Source of the DNA: Lepidostoma basale
Taxonomy: Eukaryota > Arthropoda > Insecta > Trichoptera > Lepidostomatidae
Direction: 5' to 3'
Assembly (NCBI GenBank): GCA_022606425.2
Contig: JAHDVF020000215.1
Span: forward strand, 248,001 to 312,000
Length of the DNA: 64,000 nucleotides
The notes below the pieces were generated by a model. It had not been told where the DNA came from, searched no databases, and saw nothing but the letters and a program-made list of their open reading frames with translations. The position numbers were made by a program, and so were the translations under genes. The first letter of the stretch is position 1, and the number at the start of each line of letters is the position of its first letter. Shown here piece after piece: positions 1-10,665 of the stretch.

Positions 1-595
1 TGAAGTATCATAGTGTTTCGGCCAAAACAATGTACTATTTTTAAAAAGTTAATTTACTTTAGCTAAATGTGGATATGGTACAATTACAAATTCGAGCGAC
101 GATTTGTTAAATGTTTTAATAATTTTTCATACCTGAGCCGTTGCGCGACAAGCACATTAAAAATTCAAGGTTCAAACGCTTAGATTAATTTGGAAAAATG
201 TAGAAGAAATAATATGACATTGATCGCTACAGTGAGAGACGTGCATACATCTATTTACACGATACAATCGGACCAATCACTCAATAAAGTAATATGTAAA
301 CATCGAGACATGTGAAAACTAATTTGCATTAGCTGCGACATCTGTTTAAAGGCGGATAAAAGACTGTTATGCAAGAGAAAATTATATGGTGACCCTACCT
401 TATTGCCGTTTACCAATGATTGAATAACGTTGATACCAACACGTTGCTTATTAATATTGATATGCCGTGAAGGTTGTGCTTTTTTATTATTATTTAGAAC
501 TACTCCGTTAAATACTATAGAGTTTTTTTGTATTTATTTATTGTTTCTTCAGCAATAATGTAAAACTTCATACAAAATAAGTAATACGTCCGTTT
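1..595. other. AT-rich DNA with an end module of repeat family B
   Basis: The first ~45 bases match the outer module of family B (compare 14799-14845: 'tgaagtat', 'gtgtttcggccaaaacaatg'), so the window opens at the edge of a B element. The rest is AT-rich with no ORF or repeat I can support. Confidence 0.5.
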
Positions 596-735
596 TCTAG
601 AAGTTTTATTGTATTGTATGAATATGGCATGTTTCACCTTGCTAAGGAAATATCATATAACAATTTTAATACCTTAGCAAGACGGAATATGTCATTCAAA
701 TAAATGAAACTTCTTGAAAACAGACATTATTATAC
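596..735. mobile_element. Family C inverted-pair element, degenerate
   Basis: Contains 'catgtttcaccttgctaagg' and, inverted, 'ccttagcaagacggaatatg'. These are the two arms of family C (compare 61590-61925). The outer 'agaagttttatt' / 'aaacttcttgaaaacagac' pieces are also family C. The hammerhead-like core is decayed. Confidence 0.55.
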
Positions 736-996
736 TCGTACATATTCTTTTTTTATACAATATTAACATTAAGGTTGCACATTGAATCGAATTTTTTAGC
801 ATTCTTTTTATTGAATTCTGCTTTTAAATACGGTTGATATAATCAATTTAGAATATCTTTAAAATAACAACACTAGTTCTAAATAGATAATTAAATTATA
901 AATTGTTTCTTTCAGTAAAAAAACAATATTGATTCAAGTTGGTACGTTGTTTTGATTACACATTTGAAAAAAATTAAATAGTATTATAATTAATCG

Positions 997-1140
997 GGTG
1001 GTGGTCTAGGGGATAGAACGCTTGGCTCCTGATCCAGGCGACTTGGGTTCGAACCTGGACACGACCAGATTCCTTCTTCATAGTAATGAGCTATTTTCTG
1101 TTCACATTGAAGATTGTAAAATAAATTCTAATATCATTAA
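997..1140 (+). mobile_element. SINE S1 (tRNA-derived)
   Basis: A tRNA-like head carries a box A-like TGGTCTAGGGG (1002-1012) and a box B-like GGTTCGAACC. A 7-bp acceptor-like pairing (GGTGGTG with CACGACC, one mismatch) brackets about 70 bp. The T and D arms are imperfect and related copies occur at 25310-25410, 12845-13385, 5346-5385 and 41505-41545, so this is a SINE and not a tRNA gene. Confidence 0.7.
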
Positions 1141-1740
1141 TATCTTTGATGTTAGTCTTTTCAAAAAAAAAAATTAAAAAAAAACATAAACGCAAAGGAA
1201 ACACGAATACTGTGAGTCTCAATTTTTTTTATTTTGCATATCTGTTTTTGGTTTGCGGATAACTGCTCATCTCTTTAATATTTATATTTTAAATAATTAT
1301 CGTATATTTATGGAATATTGCCCTTAGAGTAAATTGTGCTTTAAATTGTAATAAAACTTAGTTATTATTGTGGCTATTAACAGTGTTAAATATATTATCC
1401 TTTTCATTTTTTTATTATTGTGACTGATTTTTTAAAATGTGATTATGCCATTTTTGTAAGAATGTATCAAACATTATATTTTAATTGGTGTTATTATTTT
1501 TTGTGTACGCTTATCTTGATTAAATCATTGATTATTTGATATTTTATTAAACAACGAAAATCTATGTAAACCAGTATTTAATCAATTCATGACTATATTT
1601 AGTAAAACGTATTTAAATTTATGCATTTAATCTATAATAAATAATAAAATTATATAAGAATTTAAACCAAATAAACATGAATACAGTCACATTCGAATAA
1701 AATATTATTGTACTTAGAAAATAGAAAATATCTTTCTTTA
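1141..1740. other. AT-rich DNA, nothing supported
   Basis: More than 75% A+T by eye, with homopolymer runs. No ORF, no box motifs and no similarity to the other repeats of the window was noticed. Confidence 0.5.
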
Positions 1741-1880
1741 ATTCACAAAATATTTAAAAAAACACGACATTTTTCAGAGGATACCTCCATCTTCAGGATA
1801 TCTCCATCTTTATCTTCATGGAGGTATCCTCCGAAACATGGCGTGTTTTTAATTTTTTTTTAAATATTTTGTGGATAAAA
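1741..1880. mobile_element. Family F inverted-pair element (two hammerhead-like arms)
   Basis: The arms face apart. The minus arm (1764-1797) reads CUGAAGA-U-GGAGG-UAU-CCUCU-GAAA. The plus arm (1814-1842) keeps GGAGG-UAU-CCUCC-GAAACAUG but has lost the CUGANGA box and has GGC where UC is expected. The outer flanks 'aaatatttaaaaaaacacg' and 'cgtgtttttaatttttt' mirror each other, so the whole unit is a palindrome. Confidence 0.65.
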
Positions 1881-2039
1881 CAAAGTCAATGCCTTAGCGT
1901 TCAATAAATATTATATGTTTTTTTTAAAACTGCTAATTTTTTTAATCTTTATATTTTTAATAAATATTTTCTTTCTGCCCACCCCTTCGGAGAGACGTCG
2001 TGATGTTTAGTTTATTTTAAAAAAATATATACGAAACTT

Positions 2040-2482
2040 CCTTCCGCAAGCGTTTGTCACATTTCTCGCGCCATTTAAACACGTATCCTAATTTTACCAC
2101 TTCCAAGTGCTAAAATTATTATGCAAGAAGTAACATGGCGGCCCTGTCTCGATACGCCGTGAGCATAATGGCTTTATTCAAAATGCGTAGGTCAAACTTG
2201 AACCGTAATGTAATCGTCTACATAGTTGCACCTTCTAGGTCAGTCAGTCTGGTCTCGTGTTTCAGCATTCGAGGATGTGCGCAGATCCTGAGTGCGCACG
2301 CTTTTCGTACGTCTTTTGTTTGTTTCGGTTCGCTTTTCCTGCGCGCGCCATCTTGATTTTCCGATCTGCATTTAAAATGCCGGTCCGCTGTGATTGACGT
2401 TCTATACAATGTCATGTGTTTTGTTAAGTGTTTAAATTTTAATTAATAACGTTTGAGTTCATTGTTTTCGTTGTGATTTTAA
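2040..2482 (+). promoter_or_regulatory. Candidate promoter / non-coding first exon
   Basis: A CpG-bearing, less AT-rich patch in very AT-rich DNA. It has a TCAGTCAGT initiator-like sequence at 2240-2248, a 'cgcgccatcttg' motif near 2342 and a possible donor 'AAG|GTACCT' at 2482. There is no convincing ORF. It could be the start of a transcript running rightwards, but nothing ties it to the coding exons. Confidence 0.25.
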
Positions 2483-2489
2483 GGTACCT

Positions 2490-3040
2490 ACCTAAAGCTT
2501 ATCTCAAAATGTGCACTATGAATGTTTTAAGTGATAAAGTGACAATAAAAACATAATTTGAATTATGTTATAAATATATGATAACGTTTGATACTATTTT
2601 AGCTTTAACTTATATTTACATTTCTACTATTGATTTCATGAAATAACTTTCATTTATTTCAACCGTAAATCAACTCATTTTAAATATTTGTTCAATTGCT
2701 CATGTTTTTTTTTCGCGATACATTCTTGAAGATATTACTTTATCTTATCATTTTAATCTGGTTATTTCCTTCGACTATTCAAGAATCGGCGATAAACATC
2801 GATAAGTTACCAGAATGTCCATTGAAGTGTATTCTACAATATAAAATTTGAAACATTCAAATGGTTACAAGATCAAACCAATTTTGTTTTATTCGTGTCG
2901 TGGTTATGAAATCAAAACTACAATAATAATTTCAACCTACGCCGGTTATAAACAATTAAGTTTCATTATTGTTATACTTAGAAAAAAACGTGTGTCATAT
3001 CATCATATTAAACAAAATTTATGTTAATGTCTTGTTTTTC
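2490..3040. other. AT-rich DNA, nothing supported
   Basis: No ORF, SINE box or hammerhead-like motif was seen in this stretch between two GC-richer patches. Confidence 0.4.
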
Positions 3041-3413
3041 TATTGTCTTCGCCCAGATGCGGCGTAAACTACGACCGTCTTAGAAATAGCGTGAAAGTTG
3101 ATCGCATAATTAAAAACCTTCCGAAAGTTATGTGAAAATTCGTTAACACTCTCACTCGGGCAGACGCGAATTTTGTATTGTTTCATTCAACACATTTACC
3201 ATTCTTACAGCGGTTTCTTAAGCGAAGTGATGTGCCGAATGTGGTGAATCGAAGAAAATTTATAAAATGTTGTGAATCGACTTTTTTGATACGGTCCTCT
3301 GTGAGTGGGTGCGTGAATTGATAATATCTGTGTAAATAATTCTGTGTTGTCTGCCATATTGGATTGGAAGCTGTTTGTCGTGTTCGTAATCGCACCTGTT
3401 CACTCACTTATAG
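3041..3413 (+). other. Candidate non-coding exon ending at a strong donor
   Basis: A unique, CpG-containing stretch ends in 'cacttatag|gtaagt' with the GT at 3414-3415, a near-ideal donor. Stops in all frames argue for 5' UTR. It resembles an insect first exon and precedes the coding exons by 23 kb on the same strand. The link is inference. Confidence 0.3.
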
Positions 3414-3754
3414 GTAAGTTACAGTTCGATGTACACAGATGAATACCACGTACTTTGCAACAGATACTGAAATCGCTTGTTGATCTTAACTCTGACGTTT
3501 TTTTATTTTACTAATTCGGTTTGCGCACGAGTAAACAAATGGTTATTTTTTCAATATGATTTGAATATTACACTAATTATCTCGTCATACAGTTTTGAGT
3601 GAGATTAAATAATGGGTTACTGTATATTGTATTGTTTGATGATCGATGTTTTTAAAACGAGTTAATAAAAAATAACCTCATATAAACAATTTATCATTTT
3701 TTCTATATTCGCCATCACTTAGTGTTGTGAATTCTTAGTAAAATAACTATTTGA
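3414..3754. other. AT-rich DNA, nothing supported
   Basis: If the donor at 3414 is real this is intron. No repeat of the window was recognised here. Confidence 0.4.
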
Positions 3755-4140
3755 AAACATTGTATTTTCACGACACTTTTTTGCACTTTTCACAAACATG
3801 TTTCGGACACAGACACCCTTCCTCGGTGTATAAATTTTAACAGTGTAATATAATAAAATCGTTATCTACATACTAAATGAAAAATGAACAAAGTATAAAA
3901 AAGGGGGGAGGGGGAGATAAATTAATTCAAGAGGTAGGGTAAATTGAAAATTAGTTGGAAGGGAAACAAATAAAATATCGGACATGAAGATAATTATATT
4001 TGGTTGTTAATAATATCTTCTTTATTTTTAATTTAAAAAATTTCGAGGTTATACAATATAACATTTTTTATTATATAATTAACGTATACCGAAACATGTT
4101 TGTGAGAAATGCAAAAAGGTGATGTGAAAATAAAATGTTT
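3755..4140. mobile_element. Family G inverted-pair element
   Basis: The left arm ('cacttttcacaaacatgtttc') and right arm ('gaaacatgtttgtgagaaatg') are inverted copies. Between them lie ~250 bp of AT-rich spacer with a GGGGGAGGGGGAG run. The left arm carries a full hammerhead-like motif on the minus strand; the right arm keeps only the 3' half (GAAACAUGUUUGUG). Confidence 0.6.
3791..3830 (-). ncRNA. Hammerhead-like motif, family G
   Basis: On the minus strand: helix I 5' UACA (3830-3827), box CCGAGGA (3826-3820; U4 is C), extra A (3819), helix II GGGUGU..GUGUCC (G-C, G-C, then G-U wobbles), GAAA (3804-3801), ACAUGU palindrome, U17, then UGUG (3794-3791). UGUG pairs with UACA over 4 bp (one G-U). 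The U4-to-C change may abolish cleavage. Confidence 0.45.
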
Positions 4141-4254
4141 CTAAAAGTTTATTCCAATTAATAATTTGTATATCTTGTTCAGATAACTTAGATGAGTAAA
4201 GAAACTGATTAAGTCAATATTTTAAGTTTCATCCTAGTCTCAGTCAATGTGACA

Positions 4255-5293
4255 GAATAAAATAAGAGAATCCTTTGGCCTCCTCTCACATTGCTATGCT
4301 GATGATCAGCAACTTTATTTTTTCTGCAACTCTGACAACACCAAGCATATTACTTCAATAACTGTCAACTGCATTGCTGCCATATCCAAATGGGTGGCAT
4401 CAAACAAACTTAAACTAAATCCATCCAAAACGGAATTTCTCTGGACTTCTTCCGCAAAGCGTCAATATCTTATAGATCATTACTCAATTTCAACAGCTGA
4501 CAATGATATCGTTCCTAAAAAATCCACAAAGCTTCTTGGTGTTTATTTTGACGCAAATCTGTCTCAAAAGACCCAAATTAATAACACGGTCAGCGCTAGT
4601 TTCTTCCACCTAAGACGATTAAAATCCGTCAAAAGTCCGTATTCCCCATGACACTTTCAAAACTCTTGTTAATTCCTTCGTTGTGTCACGACTTGATAAT
4701 TGTAATGGAATTTATGCAAACATTCCAAAACAACAAAAAAAACAAACTTCAATCTGCGTTCAATGCAGCAGCATGAGTCATTAAAGGCATTCCAAAAAAG
4801 TCCCATATAACACAACATCTCAAAGAACTTCACTGGCTTAAAAGTCCAGAAAGAATCCAGTATAAACTCTGCTGGACAGTCTTCAAAGCGCTACATGGAA
4901 TGGCACCAAGTTATATATCTGAACTCTTTATAACGGACAGCCTAAATTCAAGAAAATCCACACTTTGCTCGGCGAACTCCTCAGCAATAGGAAGATTAGT
5001 TGAGCCGAAGCGTTGCCCCAGTACAAATTTCGGGGATCGAGCGTTCGCGGTAGCCGGTCCATCAGCTTGGAACAATCTCCCTTCACACCTCAGATGCATA
5101 AATGATCCGACAGATTTCAGATCTAAATTTAAAATCCATCTTTTTCATATTTCATACCCAATTTAAACATTTATACTTTGTTCTACTATACTTTTTGACC
5201 GATCGCTTTTTAAGCGGTCACATTTAGATTTAAAACACGTCTTTGCGCCCTTGAGGTGATTACATCACAAAAACGGCGCTTTCGAAGTTAGCA

Positions 5294-5345
<52 letters not shown>
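4255..5345 (+). pseudogene. LINE-B (L2/CR1-like) reverse transcriptase, 3' half
   Basis: The YADD box (4295-4306) sits in 'CYADDQQLYFF'. Thumb and C-terminal regions follow in shifting frames: 'LGVYFDANL', 'HITQHLKELHWLKSPERIQY', 'ALHGMAPSYISEL', and 'GDRAFAVAGPSAWNNLP' ending near 5164. The 3' UTR contains 'cgcccttgaggtgattacat' and ends in a TTA microsatellite (5290-5343). Frameshifts and a stop near 4778 make it dead. Sister copies are at 10300, 35000, 53583 and 56895. Confidence 0.85.
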
Positions 5346-5850
5346 ATACTCTTCTCCTGATCCATGGAAGTTAAGGAATTGAGCCACATGAATTGTATCT
5401 TATAATAATGAGATTTTATTACAGTTTGCAAAACATTTTTTGTAGTGCGTTAAGTCCGTAAATGTTCTATTGAAGAAAATGGATTATTGTATATGTGTAA
5501 ACGAAGGAATTCAATGTTGATAAAAATTATCTTAAATCGTAAACCAAATCTTCTATCACTTAGGTTATCTTCAGCGATTGCCTTTGCTGTAATATTTAAT
5601 AGAAGAAAACACATCAAAAGTCGGCTAATGTTTTTCCTAAATTTACTAATTGAATTCCTCAAAACAAGTTCGTAAATAATTATGTAATAAAACTTATAAA
5701 AAATGATTAAATGTCAACAAATTTTAAATAATAATATTATGCAGAAATCACGAGGTAGTTATTTATTATTTATAAGGTGTTTTTACCTCGTTAAGATGGA
5801 TAATAAATAAAATCCCGCTCTTCGTCGTCTAGTTGAATCCTCTAGAAAAT
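5346..5850. other. AT-rich DNA with an S1 SINE scrap
   Basis: 5346-5385 ('ctcctgatccatgg') matches the middle of S1. The remainder to 5850 is AT-rich with no supported gene; the ORFs on both strands have the low-complexity look of chance frames. Confidence 0.4.
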
Positions 5851-5851
5851 A

Positions 5852-5987
5852 AAAAAAGGCGATAAAATAGCTACCTATCACGTGCGCATATAACTCGCCG
5901 TATGAATGTGGAGGTACCTAGAGAGATGTGTCAAGATTGAGTAGTGTGACGGTCCATTCTCTCTGTATATCCTGGGAAACGGCATGT
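5852..5987 (+). mobile_element. S2 SINE scrap followed by LINE-A 3' fragment
   Basis: 5852-5879 ('ggcgataaaatagctaccta') is S2 body. From 5880 the sequence matches the LINE-A C-terminus: an Ala-Cys-Met-Thr-Arg region, then 'gtccattctctctg' and 'gggaaacggc', where 'GETA' would be encoded. Stops and frameshifts are present. Confidence 0.6.
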
Positions 5988-6300
5988 TGTTGTTGTGTTT
6001 ATCATTTCGTCGCTTATTCTTTTTTAAATTGTGGTAATCGCAATCAGATAATCGTAGATATTGTGCAGTGTAGGCATGTGCAGCCCGGCGTGGCGATGGT
6101 AGGTGTTTCCTTAAATGAGTGTGAGGCAATTATAACGCAGGCCGCGTCACGGGCCGCGAGGGCGGAAGTGTCACGCCCACGAGCCGCCTGTTTGCCTAAC
6201 CCCGCAGTGACAGCTCGCTATACTATCGATAGAGATGATAAATCTTTTGATATCAACCGATACATCTGCTATCGCGATATTATTATCTCACGCTAAGTGT
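5988..6300. promoter_or_regulatory. GC-rich unique patch with a DRE-like TATCGATA
   Basis: 6060-6230 is markedly GC-rich ('cagcccggcgtggcg', 'gcaggccgcgtcacgggccg') and is followed by TATCGATA near 6225 and 'ccgatacatctgctatcgcg'. TATCGATA is the core of the DREF-binding element of many insect housekeeping promoters. A related arrangement occurs at 34140-34230. No gene was identified beside it. Confidence 0.3.
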
Positions 6301-6954
6301 GTCAAATGATTATAAATACACAAAATGACATTATCTTTTGATTTTAATTAATTTTTGATAAACTTAATCTGTTAACATCGCCGAATTCCAAAAATAAAAT
6401 TGTTTTTTGTGAATGTATACTTATACTTGTATACGAATACCGCTAATGGCGGGGTAGCCTTTCACATTGAGTTAAAAATATGTTCTGCTTAATGCTTAAT
6501 AAACATAAATCTCCTTAGATGGCGTTAGTATGTAGATTATATATAGAGTAATCTTAAAAAGATTAACATTTGTAATCAAAATCTTCATAGATGGCACATT
6601 GAAACTGACATGTGAAATCTGGCATAGGACTTTAACATATATACAACTTCCAAAAATTTGTCAGACATGGTTATAAAGAAAGGTGGAATGGGGAATGTTG
6701 TAATTACATTAAGCGTGCGCTCACCCAAGCAATGACAGGTCATAAGTCCTGTAAACACCTTGATCAACCATATTCAGTTTCCAATTTGCATCTTCGTCTC
6801 TATTGAGGTACAATTAAATCATAAAATTGTTGTATACATTTTCATATGAAGCACTCATTTTGGGGTAGGCATTTTTAAACTTTTGTATATAAAATAACAA
6901 AACACATAAAAAAAAGAAACCGCGAATGCTTTTTCGGTTAAATATTGATTATCA
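6301..6954. other. Unique-looking AT-rich DNA
   Basis: No recognised repeat or exon. The short minus-strand ORF at 6585-6767 has no feature I can name. Confidence 0.4.
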
Positions 6955-7090
6955 ACGTTGTGGCGATGAGGTTCGCAACCTATCACACCGCGTATCCCAC
7001 GGGGCGAAAAGAGAAGGATGGAGTGCCGCATCGGTTAAAATGTGACAGTCCATTCTTTCCGCCTACCCTTTCGGGGAGACGGCGTTAATC
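6955..7090 (+). mobile_element. SINE-like S3, 3' part
   Basis: Matches 24930-25100: 'gtggcgatgaggttcgcaac', 'cggggcgaaaagagaaggat', then the LINE-A-type end 'cagtccattctttc' and 'cggggagacggcg'. The final GTTA tail is lost. See the copy at 24825-25110 for structure. Confidence 0.7.
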
Positions 7091-7229
7091 AACGTTAAAC
7101 CGAAAAAACGATCGCGTTTTCATTATATATTTTATAATAGAGTTCTACAAAATAAATAACTCCAACCATTAATAAAATATTTTGTATTTAACCATGGTAT
7201 AGTTATTACGAGCAGAATTTGATTGATGC

Positions 7230-7475
7230 CAACTTCTTCGCTTGAATCCAAGCTTTATCAGGGCGATATAATAACTATTTTTTTTAAGTTTTATAACTTT
7301 TTAATTTAAGATAAACCTAAGGCGTAAACACAATGGAATTTCATAATGATAAGTTATTTTATGAATTAAATCTTTTACTCCATGATGAAGGTGTAAACGC
7401 TTCGAAACATGTTGAGGAAAATATACTCAAAAGTGGTCGAAACAGTGTTTAATTTGATAAAAAAAATTGTGTATG
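7230..7475 (+). mobile_element. Family A hammerhead-like element
   Basis: Carries '..ATGA-T-GAAGG' and 'CTTCGAAACATGTTGAGG' (about 7390-7428), preceded by 'ggcgtaaacacaatggaatt' and followed by 'aaaatatactcaaaagtgg', as in the other family A copies. The G5 position is C, so the core is degenerate. The left half (7230-7290) is not clearly an inverted arm. Confidence 0.55.
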
Positions 7476-7529
7476 TTTTTGAATTTTAATCAACGTTATA
7501 TTTTCACACATATCTGAATCTGGAATATG

Positions 7530-7765
7530 AACAGTGCAAAAAGTGTACGGAGCCAAGACAGACCGAGGAAAACTTGGCATGACCAAATAAATCAAATTTC
7601 AAAGGTTGGTTATGTTGAGTCAAAAGTCGGAGGAATCGACGAGCGTGTATAATTCGCTGTATGAATGTTGAGGGAGCTAGAGAGGTGTGTCAGGATAGAG
7701 TATTGTGGCGGTGTATTCTCTCAGCCAATCCTCGCGGGGAAACAGCGTGATTGTTTGTTTGTATT
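7530..7765 (+). pseudogene. LINE-A C-terminal fragment
   Basis: Encodes a decayed version of the 'GRPRKTWHDQINQ' region ('ccgaggaaaacttggcatga'), the 'RNRRACM' region and the terminal 'RSILS..P.GETA'. It ends 'gcgtgattgtttgtttg', a GTTT-type tail. Frameshifts make it non-coding. Confidence 0.75.
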
Positions 7766-7782
7766 TTTATTTTTCCTTATGC

Positions 7783-8925
7783 ATGGAAGCAAAACATGCT
7801 AGAAAAGTTGGACGAAAGTAGGATAAATGCCGTAGAAACGAGATCACTAAGAAGATTACATCATAAATAAATTTAAAAAAAGAATCCATGAGATTGTTTG
7901 AACATACAGAATGAATGGAAGAAAGAAGAATGGTTGAAATGTTGTATACAAGTAGTGTGAGAGGAAACGCCGTGGAAAAAGCGTAGCGTTACCACATTAA
8001 CCGTCGCGTTGCCATGTGGTAAATTGAGTTTCCGCTGCCAATTTAAAGTTGATTTTCTTAAAACCTATGGACCCTAATATTATAAAAAAAATTGTAATCC
8101 TCCATTGAAGTGTTTTCAATATTTCGTAATAAAAAAAAAAGCAAAAAATTACTTCCTTCATCCCAAAAAAAAATATTTTCTAAGACTGCCCTCACCTTCA
8201 TTCGTGTTAAGGTAGAATTTGTTTTGCTAATATTTACAACTTTATCAAAAGTGACAAATACTTACTCGCTGTTTTGAACGTATTATAAATTATATCTTTG
8301 ACCTTTTCAATATGTACGTAATAATACCACTGTGGACGGAAACGCAGGACGCAACTTAATAATATCAGAACTGTGAAAATATTAACACTTTATCAAAAGG
8401 GACAAATATTAATACGTACTCGTTGTCTTGAACGTACTATACATTTTGCCTAGGTGCCTTTATCCTCGCCCCGCCGGCCGCGGCGCGCAGACAAGTTTAT
8501 ACCCGATGTCCAGTCGCCCGTATGCTGTGACGCATTACATATCAGAAATCGCATGGTTCCAGAAAAAAATTAATAATGATATGTTTTTCAAATAATCCAT
8601 GTATGTTATAGGTATCGATCTATTCCTAATGAAATTCCCTACAAGATGACATAAATTAAATTTTGATTCATCTAGTCATATGCTTGATATTTAGATAAAG
8701 TTAGCGGTAAACTGAACTTACCACATGGGAGCGAGCGTTTTGTTTTGAACACGGTACGTTAAGGGTTAATCATATAATAAAAGGCGGTCACATCTGAAGT
8801 TGGAAAAACGACGAAGTACAAATGACGATGTACAAATGTAGAAGAATCTAAGGAGAGCTATGTCAAGACAGAGCAGGTGTTTTATCATTTTTTTTCTACC
8901 CCTCCGGAGAAACGGCGTGATAGTT
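7783..8925 (+). pseudogene. LINE-A copy interrupted by a piggyBac-like MITE
   Basis: 7783-8000 covers 'MYGSEA..' to the position of 'WHDQIN'. The sequence stops at TTAA (7997-8000) and resumes after TTAA (8766-8769) with 'tcatataataaaaggcggtc', which is the expected continuation of LINE-A ('TTAATCAATTACTAAAAGGC' elsewhere). The 3' end 'ggagaaacggcgtgatagtt' is at about 8905-8925. Confidence 0.8.
8001..8765. mobile_element. piggyBac-like MITE, copy 1 (765 bp)
   Basis: Flanked by TTAA at both ends (7997-8000, 8766-8769), the target site of the piggyBac superfamily. The ends start CCGTCGCG and (inverted) CCCTTAACG. Both ends carry 'CCATGTGGTAA' followed by 'AGTTT' in inverted orientation as subterminal repeats. 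There is no transposase ORF, so it is non-autonomous. Copy 2 at 13849-14622 is nearly identical, which suggests recent activity. Contains a GC island 'ccgccggccgcggcgcgcag'. Confidence 0.85.
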
Positions 8926-9655
8926 AGTTGTTTTCCTGTAAGTTTTATTTTTCTTATAGATAATTATACGTAACTTATAGCGGAAACTATTATGCAACAA
9001 GTCATTTGTATTCTTTCGTAGAATTGAAATCAAGAAAGCATTACCAAAGCATTGTAAAACGGCGGCAGTATTCCATAGAATACTAATCGAATAGACAGAG
9101 ATTTTATATGAAATTAATCCGTGCAAAATACTCGCATAATACGTACAAGGACGCGCTGTTACTAAGAATCGATACACGATTATTTATATTAAGGAAAAAT
9201 ACGTAAAATTATGTTCGGCTCTAAGAAATTGAGCTATTTATCATCGTTATACGCGATAAAAGATTCGCTTCTCTCTTTATATTAAAATAAATAAAAATAA
9301 AAGTCACTCTTACTTTTTAATATCGGTTTAGTGGGCACAAACCAGTTTCACGGCAGGATTAAATGTGTCCCAATACCATGTGTATCGATTGAATCGATTT
9401 ATCGACCGAATAATCGATTTATTATTTTTAAAAAATGCCGTGGAAGGCATTTTAAATTTGAAATATAACATTTTATACGTTTGTTTGTTAAATTTACAAA
9501 AGAGCACAAGATAGACATTCTAAAACAACTTTTTTTTTAAACTAAAATATGGTTATAGATATTACTTTTAATCGATTTATTTTATAAATTAAATCACGGT
9601 TTTTATTTTCAAAAGTGTGATAATAATAATTCACTTGAACTGAGGAGGGAAGAGT
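8926..9655. other. AT-rich DNA with a cluster of ATCGAT words
   Basis: 9382-9425 contains 'tatcgattgaatcgattt' and 'aatcgattta'. No gene was recognised; the minus ORF at 8896-9177 has no nameable feature. Confidence 0.35.
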
Positions 9656-9660
9656 TTATA

Positions 9661-10045
9661 GTTATAGAATTGACGACATTCGTGGCCGAGTTGTAAGTGC
9701 ATTGACTGCCACCCCGAGGGTTTAGCGATAAGTTATACGTATTTATCTATAAGAAAAATAAAAAAATAATAAATTAATTTAAATAAGAAAAACCTTCGTG
9801 GCAGAGTGGTAAGAGTTCTGAATGCCATATCGAAGGTTCCGGGCTCGATTTCCGGGGATGGCAGGGTGATTGTCACACTATCTTTGGTCTGGTGTAGAAT
9901 TCACGTGACAATAAAATGGCGATAGATTAGCTACCTACCACATGTCACGAGAATCACTATGATAGCTATAATAATACCCTTTACATCGATTTTGCTGTCA
10001 TGATGTAAAGAGCGATTAAACAAAATAATAATAATAATAATAATA
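9661..10045 (+). mobile_element. SINE S2 (tRNA-derived), with a second partial head
   Basis: The main copy starts near 9792: box A-like TGGCAGAGTGG, then a box B-like region (GGGCTCGATTTCC, decayed from GGTTCGATTCC). The body follows: 'gattgtcacacta', 'gtgacaataaaatggcgata', 'tagctaccta', 'tttacatcgatt' and 'gatgtaaagagcgatt', ending in an ATA repeat (10025-10048). 9661-9730 is another decayed head ('gtggccgagttgtaagtg'). Confidence 0.75.
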
Positions 10046-10069
10046 ATAGTGACACATTTTTTCAAGCTA

Positions 10070-10285
10070 ATTCGGGACTCTATTGAGAAACCGTTTGCTC
10101 TGTTCAAATAAACCTGTTCCCGAAAGTTACCTGCGGCAGTCCCGATGTTAATTGTTGTCGACATCAACTTGCCTTTGATGATGCCAGTAGGAAGAGCGAT
10201 TCGGATGTTAAATTCTATCGCCTCGAATTTGGATATTTATAATAGTGTCATAGAGAACAGTGTTCCTAAACAATATACTTTTATT
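10070..10285 (+). pseudogene. LINE-D C-terminal fragment
   Basis: Frames encode 'ESYLRQSRC' and 'MMPVGRAIRMLNSIASNLDI', matching the LINE-D end seen intact at 58372 (-) and 39329 (+): 'TPVGRAISLLN...'. Short and frameshifted. Confidence 0.6.
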
Positions 10286-10299
10286 ATGAAAAATATATT

Positions 10300-10585
10300 A
10301 TGAAAAAACGGGGATCGAGCGGTTGCGGTAGCAGTCCATCAGCTTGGAACAATCTTCCTTCACACCTCAGATGCATAAATGATCCGACAGACTTCAGATC
10401 TAAGCTGAAAACCCATATTTCTCATATTTCATACTCAATTTAAAACTTGCATATTTTTTGTTCTATTATACTTTCAAATTGATCGCAAATATCAATCAGA
10501 TGCAGCTTTCACATCAAGATTTAAAGCACGTCTTTATGCGCCCTTGAGGTGATTACATCACAAAAACGGCGCTTCTAAGTTAGCA

Positions 10586-10663
<78 letters not shown>

Positions 10664-10665
10664 TA
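10300..10665 (+). pseudogene. LINE-B 3' end
   Basis: Begins at 'ggggatcgagcggttgcggt' (the GDRAVAV region, one base lost), continues 'AWNNLPSHLRCINDPTDFRS', then the shared 3' UTR with 'cttgaggtgattacatcaca' and a long ATT microsatellite (10587-10660). Confidence 0.85.

Noticed and set aside
997..1066. Possible functional tRNA gene
   Set aside because: Box A and B are present but the D and T arms do not pair well and related truncated copies occur elsewhere, so it is a SINE head.
5928..6296. 122-aa protein over the GC-rich patch
   Set aside because: It starts inside a LINE-A scrap and crosses unrelated sequence; no splice sites or motif support it.
9792..9860. Possible tRNA gene in the S2 head
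   Set aside because: Box B is mutated and the same head is attached to the same body in several copies.
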